DNA of 64,000 bases from Sulfuriferula multivorans (GCF_003851125.1 NZ_BGOW01000036.1:41041-105040), one strand, 5' to 3'. Positions 39,648-49,187 are shown, counted from the stretch's first letter. Translations and numbers: made by a program. Notes: generated by a model not told the origin, from the letters alone.

Positions 39648-40334
39648 TCAGACAATGGAGATAGGCACCAATACGCCAATCATCACCAATCCGAATAACA
39701 GAAACGCCCGCCCGTTGCTGACAAAATGCAATGGGGGGGCTGAAGTGCCGCCCGGCAAATCCTTGTATCCCGTAATCATCGGGGAGATCAGATTGTCGTG
39801 CTTGAAAAATCGGTAAAACAGCACTGCGCTGATATGCAGGCCGATCAGCGCAAGCAGGAAGTTAAACAGTTGTTGATGAATGCCGCTGAGGGTGTCGCTG
39901 AGCGTGTCACCCACCCAGAATGCCAGCGGTCCTTGAGTGGCTACATCATCACTTGAAAACAGACCGGTTCCTGCCTGGGCAAACAACATTCCCAGCATCA
40001 CTACGACCATCCATCCACCCAGGGGATTGTGCCCAATTTGTTGGCCAGGGTGCGGCTTGTGTAGGGTGCCGGCATATTTCAGTGTGGTGGCAAAACTACG
40101 AATGAAGCTGCTAAAACGTGCCGTAGTGCTGCCCATGAATCCCCACAGCACCCTGAAGAGGATGAGCACCAGCGTGGCATAGCCCGCATACAGATGGTAT
40201 TGCATGGCGTTGTCGAAAAGCTCGGCGCTCGCCCAGGAGGCGACAAAACAGATGGCCAAACCCCAATGAAAGAAGCGTACAGGAAAATCCCATACCTTTA
40301 TTTTTACATTGAGGGAGGTTGTGTTTTTCGACAT
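39648..40334 (-). CDS. Cytochrome b561 family protein
   Basis: A 228-residue di-heme membrane protein. The start KVWDFPVRFFHWGLAICFVA, with the His of FFHWG, is the family signature; further helices contain YHLYAGYATLVLILFRVLWG, GWMVVVMLGMLFAQAGTGLF and IGLHISAVLFYRFF, with candidate heme His residues. It ferries electrons between quinol and a periplasmic acceptor. The cytochrome c' encoded convergently 18 bases away is a plausible partner. ATG 40334 is chosen; the frame extends 37 unrelated codons upstream. Confidence 0.92.
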   Translation of the reverse strand: MSKNTTSLNVKIKVWDFPVRFFHWGLAICFVASWASAELFDNAMQYHLYAGYATLVLILFRVLWGFMGSTTARFSSFIRSFATTLKYAGTLHKPHPGQQIGHNPLGGWMVVVMLGMLFAQAGTGLFSSDDVATQGPLAFWVGDTLSDTLSGIHQQLFNFLLALIGLHISAVLFYRFFKHDNLISPMITGYKDLPGGTSAPPLHFVSNGRAFLLFGLVMIGVLVPISIV

Positions 40335-40462
40335 GGCTTTGCTGCACAGGAACGATCCGTTCGTTTGATCGAAGTTTAGGAAATAGTTCCCTATCGGGCG
40401 CTTGAAAACCAAGCAGTGGCAAATCCGGGCCAATCTGGAAAGCAACTCAACCTGCGTTCAGT

Positions 40463-40771
40463 TCAGCCAATAAAATAGCCCATGTCTTCCAGCGTTTTCC
40501 CGGCGGCCAGGGCTTCAATCACCCACTTCGGTTTACGTCCTCTTCCACTCCAGGTTTGGCCTTCCTTGTTTCTGTAACGAGCTGGACTGGGCGTGCCGGG
40601 TTGTTTCCTGGTTTTGTTTTTAATAACTCCAAGATCCTTGCTGGAGATACCGTATTCTGCCATCTTTGCCTTGATTTCGGTAATAACGGCCAGCAATTCT
40701 GCCTTACGCAAAGCTTCTGCCTCTTTTTCAAGTTGGGCAATTTTATTTTTAATCTCTTTATAGGTCGTCAT
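40463..40771 (-). CDS. H-NS family nucleoid protein
   Basis: A 102-residue DNA-binding protein. The N-terminal coiled coil (IKNKIAQLEKEAEALRKAEL) mediates oligomerisation, and the C-terminal core NKEGQTWSGRGRKPKWVIEA contains the AT-hook-like GRGRKP loop that reads the minor groove of AT-rich DNA. Betaproteobacterial genomes carry several such paralogs. The roughly 270 bases upstream are the most AT-rich in the window, suggesting self-regulation and regional silencing. Confidence 0.93.
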   Translation of the reverse strand: MTTYKEIKNKIAQLEKEAEALRKAELLAVITEIKAKMAEYGISSKDLGVIKNKTRKQPGTPSPARYRNKEGQTWSGRGRKPKWVIEALAAGKTLEDMGYFIG

Positions 40772-41042
40772 GACTATGTGCTCCTTATGGTTGAGCTAAA
40801 TAAATTGAAATAAAAATACCAAAACCAATTATGCTGGATATTTTTAAAATTTAAAGATTATCCTATCAAAAATCAGAATATTAAAATGCATAATGGTTTA
40901 ATTATATCCGATTGATAAGTTCGATACACATTATGGATATTAATAGTTGGTTTATTTGCTAAATTGCGACATCTGAATTGATATCAAGTATGGCCGATAC
41001 CAAATCCGGATATTGCCGGGTCAACAAGATTTCTTGCTCATT

Positions 41043-42455
41043 TCATACTGACGGGGGAAGCTTGCCCTTGCTCACACTTTCACCATCCCGGGGGCGTAAT
41101 GCCCAGAATGAAAGTGAAGACAGAATGGTCAAACCGGCCAAGGTCAGAAACGCATGGTGCAATGCATACGTCACCGCTATGCGGTCGGTTTGTGGCAACC
41201 CCCCCAGGTACCAGGCAGCGATCAGTGATCCGCAGGCCAGTCCGAAACTCATCGATATCTGCTGTAGCGTGCTGGCGATGGTACTGGCCATGCTTGAATC
41301 GGGCGTTTCGATGTCGGCATAGGCCATCGAATTCATGCTGGAAAATTGCAGCGAGTTGAAAAAGCCCTGCGCCAGCCCCAGCAGCACGATCAACACTATC
41401 GGTGTGGCTGGAACCACCATAGAGAAGAGGCCGATGGTGACCCCGATCATGAGCGTATTGACTATGAGCACTCGCCGGTATCCATAGCGCCGCAGTACCC
41501 GAGCAGCGATGAACTTCATTCCCATGGCAGCGACAGCGGCAGGCATCATCAACAGGCCTGATTCCCAGGCTGGCAGGCCCAGTCCGAGCTGGTAGAGCAG
41601 CGGCAGCAGAAATGGAAGGCCGCCAATACCCAGCCGAGTAATGAAGCCGCCAATCACCGAGATGCGGAACGTGCGCACCCGAAACAGTGCCAGGCGCAGC
41701 AGTGGAAAAGATGCCTGACGGGCGTGCAGGACGTAGGCGGCCAGCAGACTGAGGGAAAGCAGCAGCAGAATCGCTGCCGAAGTCACGTCCAGGTGATGTT
41801 CGCCGAACACTTCCAGCAGCCACGAAAGCAGTGCCGTACCCGAGCCGAACAGGACCAGACCAATCAAATCCAGCGGCCGGGGCGCCTCACCCCGATAATC
41901 CGGCATATGGCGATGGATGAGCAGCAGCGCCACCAGACCCACTGGCACGTTGACGAAGAAGATTTCCCGCCACGACAGCCAGTGCACGATGAGGCCACCT
42001 ACAGTGGGCCCGAGCAGCGGACCGATCAGCGCCGGGATGATGACGAAATTCATCGCCGTCAGCAGTTCCGCCTTGGGAAAGGTGCGAATGATCGCGAGCC
42101 TGCCCACCGGCATCATCATCGCTCCGCCTATGCCCTGCAAAATACGCGCTGCTACCAGCATCGGGACATTGACGGCCAAACCGCACAGTATCGAAGACAA
42201 AATGAAGACGGCTACTGCTATGCCAAATACACGTCGCGTACCGAATCGGTCGGCCATCCAGCCGCTCACCGGAATACATACGGCGAGGCTCAGGATGTAA
42301 CTGGTCACAACTGCCTTCAGGCTAAGCGGCGTCACATGCAGGCTCGCCGCCATGGCCGGAACCGCGGTATTGACGATAGTGGAGTCGAGCTGCTCCATGA
42401 ACAGGGCCGTGGCAACGACCCAGGGCAGATAGCGTTTAACTGTAAGGTTGTTCAT
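41043..42455 (-). CDS. DHA2-type MFS exporter (EmrB/QacA family)
   Basis: A 470-residue major facilitator with motif A GWMADRFGTRRVFG, the D1 motif FMEQLDSTIVNTAVPAMA and motif C GPLLGPTVGGLIVHWLSW. About 14 hydrophobic segments are expected for DHA2. Such proteins export drugs or small acids by proton antiport. It lies 306 bases downstream of the phosphoesterase with its own upstream region, so membership in that operon is uncertain. Confidence 0.88.
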   Translation of the reverse strand: MNNLTVKRYLPWVVATALFMEQLDSTIVNTAVPAMAASLHVTPLSLKAVVTSYILSLAVCIPVSGWMADRFGTRRVFGIAVAVFILSSILCGLAVNVPMLVAARILQGIGGAMMMPVGRLAIIRTFPKAELLTAMNFVIIPALIGPLLGPTVGGLIVHWLSWREIFFVNVPVGLVALLLIHRHMPDYRGEAPRPLDLIGLVLFGSGTALLSWLLEVFGEHHLDVTSAAILLLLSLSLLAAYVLHARQASFPLLRLALFRVRTFRISVIGGFITRLGIGGLPFLLPLLYQLGLGLPAWESGLLMMPAAVAAMGMKFIAARVLRRYGYRRVLIVNTLMIGVTIGLFSMVVPATPIVLIVLLGLAQGFFNSLQFSSMNSMAYADIETPDSSMASTIASTLQQISMSFGLACGSLIAAWYLGGLPQTDRIAVTYALHHAFLTLAGLTILSSLSFWALRPRDGESVSKGKLPPSV

Positions 42456-42761
42456 CAGTGGATGCGGTGCAATGTGGACGATGCTTTATCGAAGTATTGA
42501 GTGATTCACATCACACCGGCACTTCGATGCATGGTTCATTCACTACATGAGATGTCTTAGAGATTAACGGACAGCGCAAGCACTTGCAAACCAGTTTAGG
42601 CTGGAAGTGGCTGGCCTGATCAGGAAGCGAAGAAAAATTTCATTCGCTTGAATTATGTGTGAGCCGGAGAGCAGTTGAAGGCGAAGTTGCCTGCAACCAG
42701 AAATATACAGCCGAATTTTCCTTTTGCGATAGGGTCGGATACGGCCCGATGCGCTGGCAGA
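42456..42761. promoter_or_regulatory. Intergenic region with a CRP/FNR-like half palindrome
   Basis: 306 bases without a supported gene. On the minus strand TGTGA-N6-TCACT lies at 42500-42515, about 45 bases upstream of the MFS start, matching nine of ten CRP consensus bases. The rest shows no clear hairpin terminator for the phosphoesterase gene. Function is unproven. Confidence 0.35.
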
Positions 42762-45602
42762 TTAATCTTCGCCCTTCAGGCCCTGCCACAGAGCCTGATT
42801 GAATCGCGGCGTATCCAGATGGTCTTCCGATGCAAAGTTTTGCCCCTGCATTACCCGCGCCCAATAAGCTGCGGTGCGTCGCGGTTTGGCGTAACGGGCT
42901 GTTTCCGGCGTTGAGGCCAGGGTGTTTCGGGCCGTGCGCGGCGGCAGTGGCAGTTGGGTGGTGCGCAAAACTTCCGGCACGATGGCGGTATAGTCCTGGG
43001 GCGCCAAATGGCGCTCAAAAACCGCGGCCATAGGCAGGGCGTTACCGTCCGTCAGTCCCATGGGGGATAGGCCCAATACATCCTCAATCGTGCGTAGCAG
43101 ATTCACCGTGGTGTAGCGGGTCGATACTACCGTGTTGCGCTTCACATAGGGGCCGATCATATAGGCCAGACTGCGATGGGCATCCACGTGGTCTCCACCA
43201 TCCTGCGCATCGTCTTCCACCACCACGATCAGGGTATTGTTCCGGTAGGGGCTGTGAGCGATTTTCTCAACCAGCATTCCCAAGGCATAGTCGTTATCCG
43301 CCATTTGTGTTTCTACCGTGTTCACGCCGTCATCGGCGCTGGCGAAATCGCCAAAATGGTCATGCGGTAGCCGTACCAGTTCAAGTGCGGGCAGATTGCC
43401 GTCTTTCACATACTGGTTGAACTCGCGTTCCCATTCCTGGTAACGCCAGAAATCCGCATATTTCATGTCGAAACCGCGATAGTAGCGGTCGCTGATTGGA
43501 CGCAGTGCGGACTTGTTCGGGTAGGCCTGGATCATCCGATCCTTGAACGGCTGCTTGGAAGGCGGAACATAGGCAGGGTCTGTTGGGGGGAGGGCGTAGC
43601 GATCCTCATCCTGGTAAAAACCATAGTTGCGGATGGAGATGCCCGCCCGCAGGGCGGCATCCCACAGGTAACCAGCGCCATTCTCTTCACCCGGACCATC
43701 AGGAGCGGCGACGTCGGCCACCCCTGGCATCAGATCGGCATCATCCGGTACATGGGGGTTTTCGACGCGCCGCGCAGCCGGACTGGCCAGCCCCAGGTTG
43801 ACGTTGCGGTTCTGGCCCTCGTTGTCATAGCTGAGGCCACGGTCTGCGTAGTTGATGGCGATGTTTTTTTCGGTGTACTCGCTGGAACGCGCCGCAGTGC
43901 TCCAGATCCAGCCGTCGTTGCTGGCTGCGCCGCTGACCAGGAAATTATCCAGAGTCACGAACTGCCGTGCCAGGGCATGATGATTTGGGCTGATGGGTTC
44001 CGGCAGCAGTACCAGATTGGCATCCCCGTTGCCGGGCCGCAGATCCCCCAGCACCTGGTCGTAGGTTCGGTTTTCCTTCACCACGTAGATCACATGCTTG
44101 ATCCGGGAGCGGACGAAGGCCATCACGCGCTCGGCCTCGGCCTTGCCACGGAAATCGGCCCAGTTATTGTTGTATGCGACCTGGCGGGTAAGGGTTGCCA
44201 ACTCACTAGGGCTCGGCACCGGCAGGGTCAGGAATCCGGCCTTGGTCAGTTGCCAGACATACTGGTTGTTGGCCCGGCAGCTGGCCGTGGCTGCCGGGTC
44301 GGTGGACAAGGAGTTGCGGCAGTTGCCGAGGTTCGGACCGGCCATGCTTTTGCCGTTGACTACATAAAGCGTCTTGCCATTCCTGCTCACGCTCACCGAG
44401 TTGGGATACCAGCCGGTGGGGATCAGGCCGCGCACGCCGGCTTTCCTGCCCACCTGGTCCAGATGAATGACGGCGACGGAATTGGTGCCGCCGTTGGTCA
44501 CATATAGTGTTTTCTCATCAGGAGACAAGGCCAGGCTGTTAGGGTTGCTGCCCTTCAGCTGACTGGCGTTGGCATAGGTAGCCGCCGGCGCTGTGGTGTT
44601 CAGGGTCTCCAGGACCAAATCTCGCCCGGCATCGATGACGGACACGGTATCGCTGTTGGCATTGGCCACATAGAGGCGGGTGCGGGCGCGATTCAGCACC
44701 ATGCGGGTGGGCTGGCCGCCTACCGGGATTCTTGTCTTCACCGACAAAGCCATGCCGCCGGTGCGCAGCACCACTACCTCCCGGTCTCGCATGCTGGTTA
44801 TGTAGGCCGTGTGGTTGCCGCTATAGGCCACCCAGAAGGGAAACTCCCCGCCCGGCACCCCGGCTTGCGCCGGATTGATTTTGCCCGGCCGCAGGTCCTG
44901 TTCATGCAGCACCGCAGCTTTGGCAAGATCGATCTCGGAGACGCTGTCGTTCTCGAAATTGGCCACCAGCAGCCGGTTGCCATCCGGGCTGACCGCCACG
45001 CCTGCGGCCATGGGGCGGATATCCACCCCGAGGCCCTTGACATGACCGAGGGCGATGGCCGGCTCGATCTCCGCCCATTTGCCCTCTGTCATGGCGTACC
45101 TGTGCACATTGTCGTCCACGCCGCCGGCCACGTAGAAGCGCTGTCCGTCTGGCTGCCAGGCGATACCGGAGAAGGTGTCCGGCACCTCCAGCACTTGGCG
45201 CTTGATTGGGGTAGCTGCCTTTACGTCATAGACGAATATGTATTCGTTGGAGGTGTCGTGATTGATCTTGCCTTTCGGGTTCCAGTTGCGGTTATAGCCG
45301 CTGGTGAGTACCAGCAGGGTGTTGCCGTCCGGACTCAAGGCGGTGGAAACCGCCTGCCCGGCTTGAAAATCGGGCAGGGTAGGCAGGCCTGGGTTCATTC
45401 GTTCAAAGCGGGCACCACGGGCGGCCCGGGGAGTTATCCTTGCCCCCGTGGGCAACTGGGTGCCATCGGTCTGGATGGCCGCGACCGGGGCCGCCGACAC
45501 CACGCTGACGCCTCCTCCGCCCAGAGTAAACAGCGCAGCAGCCAGTGCAGGCAGCGTGAAGCCCGGCTGCGGGCGGAGAAAGGCGAGGTAGCGGTGCGTC
45601 AT
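42762..45602 (-). CDS. Secreted YncE-propeller/phosphoesterase fusion
   Basis: A 946-residue protein with a signal peptide (FTLPALAAALFTLGGGGVSV). The first half is a YVTN/YncE-type beta-propeller, with repeats such as LALSPDEKTLYVTNGGTNSV, ARTRLYVANANSDTVSVIDA and VSVSRNGKTLYVVNGKS. From about residue 515 it is a PF04185-type phosphoesterase: IKHVIYVVKENRTYDQVLGD, PNHHALARQFVTLDNFLVSG, SNDGWIWSTAA and later IVVVEDDAQDGGDHVDAHRS. The metal and nucleophile region (ENRTYD, DGWIWS, EDDAQDGGDHVD) looks intact. Relatives cleave phosphodiesters or phospholipids. It lies 52 bases after exbB within the TonB run. Confidence 0.9.
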   Translation of the reverse strand: MTHRYLAFLRPQPGFTLPALAAALFTLGGGGVSVVSAAPVAAIQTDGTQLPTGARITPRAARGARFERMNPGLPTLPDFQAGQAVSTALSPDGNTLLVLTSGYNRNWNPKGKINHDTSNEYIFVYDVKAATPIKRQVLEVPDTFSGIAWQPDGQRFYVAGGVDDNVHRYAMTEGKWAEIEPAIALGHVKGLGVDIRPMAAGVAVSPDGNRLLVANFENDSVSEIDLAKAAVLHEQDLRPGKINPAQAGVPGGEFPFWVAYSGNHTAYITSMRDREVVVLRTGGMALSVKTRIPVGGQPTRMVLNRARTRLYVANANSDTVSVIDAGRDLVLETLNTTAPAATYANASQLKGSNPNSLALSPDEKTLYVTNGGTNSVAVIHLDQVGRKAGVRGLIPTGWYPNSVSVSRNGKTLYVVNGKSMAGPNLGNCRNSLSTDPAATASCRANNQYVWQLTKAGFLTLPVPSPSELATLTRQVAYNNNWADFRGKAEAERVMAFVRSRIKHVIYVVKENRTYDQVLGDLRPGNGDANLVLLPEPISPNHHALARQFVTLDNFLVSGAASNDGWIWSTAARSSEYTEKNIAINYADRGLSYDNEGQNRNVNLGLASPAARRVENPHVPDDADLMPGVADVAAPDGPGEENGAGYLWDAALRAGISIRNYGFYQDEDRYALPPTDPAYVPPSKQPFKDRMIQAYPNKSALRPISDRYYRGFDMKYADFWRYQEWEREFNQYVKDGNLPALELVRLPHDHFGDFASADDGVNTVETQMADNDYALGMLVEKIAHSPYRNNTLIVVVEDDAQDGGDHVDAHRSLAYMIGPYVKRNTVVSTRYTTVNLLRTIEDVLGLSPMGLTDGNALPMAAVFERHLAPQDYTAIVPEVLRTTQLPLPPRTARNTLASTPETARYAKPRRTAAYWARVMQGQNFASEDHLDTPRFNQALWQGLKGED

Positions 45603-45654
45603 GGTTGTGCTCCGGATTGGGCCGAACCGCAGAGGGGCAGGCCCGGAAAAGATC

Positions 45655-46248
45655 TTATTTGGTGGCGAGAAACTTCAGGGAGATCAGCTTCATCTGGTTG
45701 TTCACCTGTTCCACTTTTTCCCCAAAGAAATTGAAAAAGGCCATGCTGTACAAGGCGATGGCGATGCCCAGGCCGGTGGCGAACAATGCTGTGCCGATGC
45801 CGCGGCTGACGGCGGTAGGATCGGACGTACCGTTGGCTGCCAGACTGTGGAACGCGTCGATAATGCCCATGATGGTTCCCAGCAGCCCCATCAGGGGCGA
45901 CAGGGTAACGATGGTATCCAGCAGCCACAGGCGTTTGGTGATGAGGGGCTGTTTCGCCACATACACCGACTGGACGAAAAATTCCGTGGCGGCATGGGAC
46001 ATGGGGGCGGCATCCACGATCTCGCACATGGCCTGGCCCTGTGGGCCCCGGCTGTCGCAGAACTGGTCGCGCAGCGCCTTGTGCAGGTTGGAGTCATGGA
46101 GATGGCTGTTGACGAGGGCGGCGAGGCCTTTGCCTTCCTTCATGGCGTAACTGAAAAATATCATGCGTTCGACGATGACATAGGTCGCGATCAGGGCCAT
46201 GCCCAGCATGGCGTACATGATCACATCATGGAGCAGGTTGTAGGACAT
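45655..46248 (-). CDS. exbB: MotA/TolQ/ExbB proton channel protein
   Basis: A 197-residue inner-membrane protein with three transmembrane segments: MYAMLGMALIATYVIVERMI near the N-terminus and, in the core, LDTIVTLSPLMGLLGTIMGI and GIGTALFATGLGIAIALYSM. The LLGTIMGI-type segment is the ExbB signature. With ExbD it uses the proton gradient to energise TonB. It is separated from exbD by tonB and the receptor gene, which is unusual. Confidence 0.92.
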   Translation of the reverse strand: MSYNLLHDVIMYAMLGMALIATYVIVERMIFFSYAMKEGKGLAALVNSHLHDSNLHKALRDQFCDSRGPQGQAMCEIVDAAPMSHAATEFFVQSVYVAKQPLITKRLWLLDTIVTLSPLMGLLGTIMGIIDAFHSLAANGTSDPTAVSRGIGTALFATGLGIAIALYSMAFFNFFGEKVEQVNNQMKLISLKFLATK

Positions 46249-46282
46249 TGCTTGCTTACCTCAATTCTTGAATCGAAAAGAC

Positions 46283-46303
46283 GGCGGGGCGACGTGCCCC
46301 GCC
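46283..46303 (-). terminator. Strong GC hairpin between receptor and exbB
   Basis: A perfect 8-base-pair stem, GGCGGGGC (46283-46290) with GCCCCGCC (46296-46303), has a five-base loop. It starts 9 bases after the receptor stop. On the minus strand it is followed by GTCTTTTCG, a short U tract. It may be a leaky terminator or an RNA-stabilising hairpin that sets different levels of receptor and ExbB. Confidence 0.5.
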
Positions 46304-46311
46304 TTGTGCGC

Positions 46312-48453
46312 TTAGATCGATGCGCCAATGCTCAGGTAGTACGAACGCGGCGTCCCGGTGAAGTAGGTCGGGTTGCCGGCGGTCGTGCCTGTGTTTATGG
46401 ATGACAGGTAGCTCTTGTCGAACAGGTTCTCGACGTTGAACTGGACTTTGAAGTCCTTCATGCCGTGGAAGCTCTTGGTCTGATAGCCGGCACGCAGCCC
46501 GAAGACTTCATACCCGGGAGCGCTTTCCGTGTTGTCCACCGTGGAGTAGCGCTTGCCCACATACTTGCCGTTCACGCCGGCAAAGTAGTCACCCAGATGG
46601 TAGCTGGCGTCCGCGAAGAACATGACCTGGGGCGAATCCGGTACGATTTTGCCGCCGCTATACACCACTGTCGTGGAGGAGGCCTGATAATTCTGGTCAA
46701 ACTTGGAATCGTTCAGGGTTAATGATGTGTACAGATTGAAACGGTCGGTGGGGTGCCAGGTGGATGCCAGTTCCACGCCTTTGCTGGTGATGCTGCCCAC
46801 ATTGGAGTAGATGTCGGCGTTCAGCAGATAGCGGTTGGTGGAGTCCTTGATCTGCAGGATGCGGTTATCGTACTTGACCTGGTACAGAGCCAGGGATGCA
46901 TCGAAATGCTCACGCTTGGTGCGGATGCCCAGATCTATGTTGGTAGAAGTCTCGGGCTTGAGATCCGGGTTGTAAGTTCCGACGGTCAGCACACTGTTCG
47001 AGGGGGCGCTGAAGTTCTGTGCATAGTTGCCGAATACCTGTTCCGTTGCGGTCAACTGATACGTGGCGCCGATCTGGGGCAGGAAGGACTTGGAGTACTT
47101 CGCATTCCGGTTGTTGGCGTTGTTCAGATTGTCCACGTAGTCGCGGGACACGGAAATCGCCTTGGCGCCCAGATCCAGCTTCATGCGGTTGTTTAGCATG
47201 GAGATGGTGTCCTGGACGTAGAAGGTGGTGGAATTCGTCACGAAGCTGCGATCGAAGTCGGTCTTGACCAGAGCGTTCCAGTTCGGATCGCCGTTCACTG
47301 CCGGGTTCAAGGTGTCGTACCACTTGCGGTCGTTATCGAACTTGTAGCGTTCCACCCACAGGCCGGCCGCCAGTTGGTGCTGACCCAGATCGTAAGTCAG
47401 CTTGCTGGTCATGCCATAACGGTCGGTAAAGTAACTGGACTGCCGGTACATCAGCTGCACCGCGCCGGTATTGGGGTTGTGGCCTGGATTGTAGGTGCCG
47501 AAGCCATCTTCCTTCTGGTAATAGGGCACCAGGGTCAGGCGCATCTTGTCGGTTAATTTGAGGTCCGCCGGGAGGCTCAACAACTTATCGGTACGGCCGT
47601 TGGTCCAGCCGGTGTAGTTGTTCTGATCCTGCAATGGATTGCCGGTCCAGGTGGTATTCAGATCATAGGAACGGCCATATTTCTGGTAGTCCGCCAGGCT
47701 CATGTCCAGATAGTCGTGGTCGAAACGCTTGTTGTAGATGAAAGACAGGCCTACCTTGTTTTCGCCGAATATGTTCTGCACCTTGGTTTCGAAATGGTCG
47801 ACCCAGTTCTTGCCGGCGCCACGCCATTTCTCCGTGTCAGTGCGGGAGCCGCTGATAAAGGCCTTGGTGCCGTTGTCGGATTTTCCGGTATCCAGACGGA
47901 CGAATTCGCGGTGGGAATTGTAACTGCCGCCGGAAAGCTCGCCTTGCACGCCGAACTGGTTGCGCGGATCGATGGTCTTGTAGTTAATGGAGCCACCCAG
48001 AGAATTGTAGGATGGCGTGGACAGGTCGCCGGAACCTTGAGCCACCGTAGCCGACTCCAGGTTCTCGCTATCCATGAAGCGGCTCGCCGGGTTGCCGCCG
48101 GCAACCGCATTGTTGGTCATGGGTACGCCGTCTACGGTCATGCCGATCTGGTCGGAGTTGAAACCGCGCATCTCGATATCGGTGCCGTATTCATAGATAC
48201 CGTATGGATCGGCGGTGGTCACGCTGACGCCGGGTACACGTTCCAGTGCCATTACCGGGTTTTTGCCGGGCGTCTGCTCCTGAAATTGCTTGCGGTCCAC
48301 CGCATTGCTGGCACGTACCTGGCCTTCGCCCATCACAGACACCGCGCCGGTATCTACCGTTGCGTCTGTCGCTGTATCAGCATAGGCTGGCATCACCGCC
48401 AAGGCGCCCATCACAGCCAAAAATATTGGCGTCGGATTGAATCTGGATTGCAT
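46312..48453 (-). CDS. TonB-dependent outer-membrane receptor
   Basis: A 713-residue receptor. Signal peptide PIFLAVMGALAVMPAYADTA is followed by a TonB-box-like GAVSVMGEG, then the plug domain (ALERVPGVSVTTADPYGIYE, IEMRGFNSDQIGMTVDGVPM, GSGDLSTPSYNSLGGSINYK) and a 22-strand barrel ending VENLFDKSYL ... SYYLSIGASI with the terminal aromatic/hydrophobic strand. Family members import siderophores, cobalamin, and also phosphorus esters or sugars. The ligand is not decided by sequence; the phosphoesterase and ABC transporter in the same run point to a phosphorus compound, as inference. Confidence 0.93.
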   Translation of the reverse strand: MQSRFNPTPIFLAVMGALAVMPAYADTATDATVDTGAVSVMGEGQVRASNAVDRKQFQEQTPGKNPVMALERVPGVSVTTADPYGIYEYGTDIEMRGFNSDQIGMTVDGVPMTNNAVAGGNPASRFMDSENLESATVAQGSGDLSTPSYNSLGGSINYKTIDPRNQFGVQGELSGGSYNSHREFVRLDTGKSDNGTKAFISGSRTDTEKWRGAGKNWVDHFETKVQNIFGENKVGLSFIYNKRFDHDYLDMSLADYQKYGRSYDLNTTWTGNPLQDQNNYTGWTNGRTDKLLSLPADLKLTDKMRLTLVPYYQKEDGFGTYNPGHNPNTGAVQLMYRQSSYFTDRYGMTSKLTYDLGQHQLAAGLWVERYKFDNDRKWYDTLNPAVNGDPNWNALVKTDFDRSFVTNSTTFYVQDTISMLNNRMKLDLGAKAISVSRDYVDNLNNANNRNAKYSKSFLPQIGATYQLTATEQVFGNYAQNFSAPSNSVLTVGTYNPDLKPETSTNIDLGIRTKREHFDASLALYQVKYDNRILQIKDSTNRYLLNADIYSNVGSITSKGVELASTWHPTDRFNLYTSLTLNDSKFDQNYQASSTTVVYSGGKIVPDSPQVMFFADASYHLGDYFAGVNGKYVGKRYSTVDNTESAPGYEVFGLRAGYQTKSFHGMKDFKVQFNVENLFDKSYLSSINTGTTAGNPTYFTGTPRSYYLSIGASI

Positions 48454-48467
48454 TGCTTTTCCCCTTG

Positions 48468-49187
48468 TTAATCATCGGTTAATGAATAGACGAGTTTTGT
48501 CTTGAACTGCTTCTGCGCTTCTCCTCGCCAGGCGTCATCCGGTATCGGCGGAAACACGGCAGCACGTACTGCCTGCAGAGCCGCTTTATCCAGAATCTCG
48601 CTGCCTGACGTTGCTGCTATTCCCGCGTCGATCAACTTGCCCTGCCGGTTGATAACGTAGAAAACTTCGACGGTGCCGCTCATATCCAGCTTGCGGGCCA
48701 GCGCCGGATAGACTTTGTGCTGCTCGATCTGCTGTCGCACCTTCTGCACGTAGGCGCCCTCATGGCTCAGGTTGCTTACCGGGGCCGGCGGGGGCGCAGG
48801 CGTTGGTGTTGGCGGCGCCACTACTGGCGGTGGCACGGGCGGAGCCGGAGGCGTCTGCGGCTGGGGCGCGGGTACCGGGGTCGGTACCGGGGCGGGTGTC
48901 GGTGAAACCGGTGCTGGTTTCGGTGTCGGCTTGGGAGCCGGCTTGGGTTTGGGCACTGGTTTGGGTGGTGTAGGCTCCGGCTTTACCGGCACCTGAGGTT
49001 CCACCGGAACAGGTTCCGGCGCGGGAGGTTCCGCCAGGGTGATGCGGATGGGCGCGGCGACGGCCTTGGGCAGGGGTGATTCCAGGTGAAGTACCTGCTG
49101 GGAAATCACCATTAGAGACAGAATGGCCACAGCCATACCGCGCGCCACCCACTCCCGCTGAGAAAAAAATAGGCTGCTGTAAGACAT
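48468..49187 (-). CDS. tonB: TonB energy-transduction protein
   Basis: A 239-residue protein with a single N-terminal membrane anchor (VARGMAVAILSLMVISQQVL), a long Pro/Lys/Glu spacer (PKPVPKPKPAPKPTPKPAPV and similar) and a C-terminal TonB domain: YVQKVRQQIEQHKVYPALAR, GTVEVFYVINRQGKLIDAGI and SGSEILDKAALQAVRAAVFP. It links ExbBD in the inner membrane to the receptor encoded 14 bases downstream. Confidence 0.92.
   Translation of the reverse strand: MSYSSLFFSQREWVARGMAVAILSLMVISQQVLHLESPLPKAVAAPIRITLAEPPAPEPVPVEPQVPVKPEPTPPKPVPKPKPAPKPTPKPAPVSPTPAPVPTPVPAPQPQTPPAPPVPPPVVAPPTPTPAPPPAPVSNLSHEGAYVQKVRQQIEQHKVYPALARKLDMSGTVEVFYVINRQGKLIDAGIAATSGSEILDKAALQAVRAAVFPPIPDDAWRGEAQKQFKTKLVYSLTDD

Noticed and set aside
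43752..44507. 251-codon plus-strand frame opposite the phosphoesterase, and 44811-45734
   Set aside because: Antisense shadows of a high-GC gene without start signals or recognisable domains.
47716..48471. 251-codon plus-strand frame opposite the TonB receptor
   Set aside because: Antisense shadow; the receptor on the minus strand has full domain evidence.
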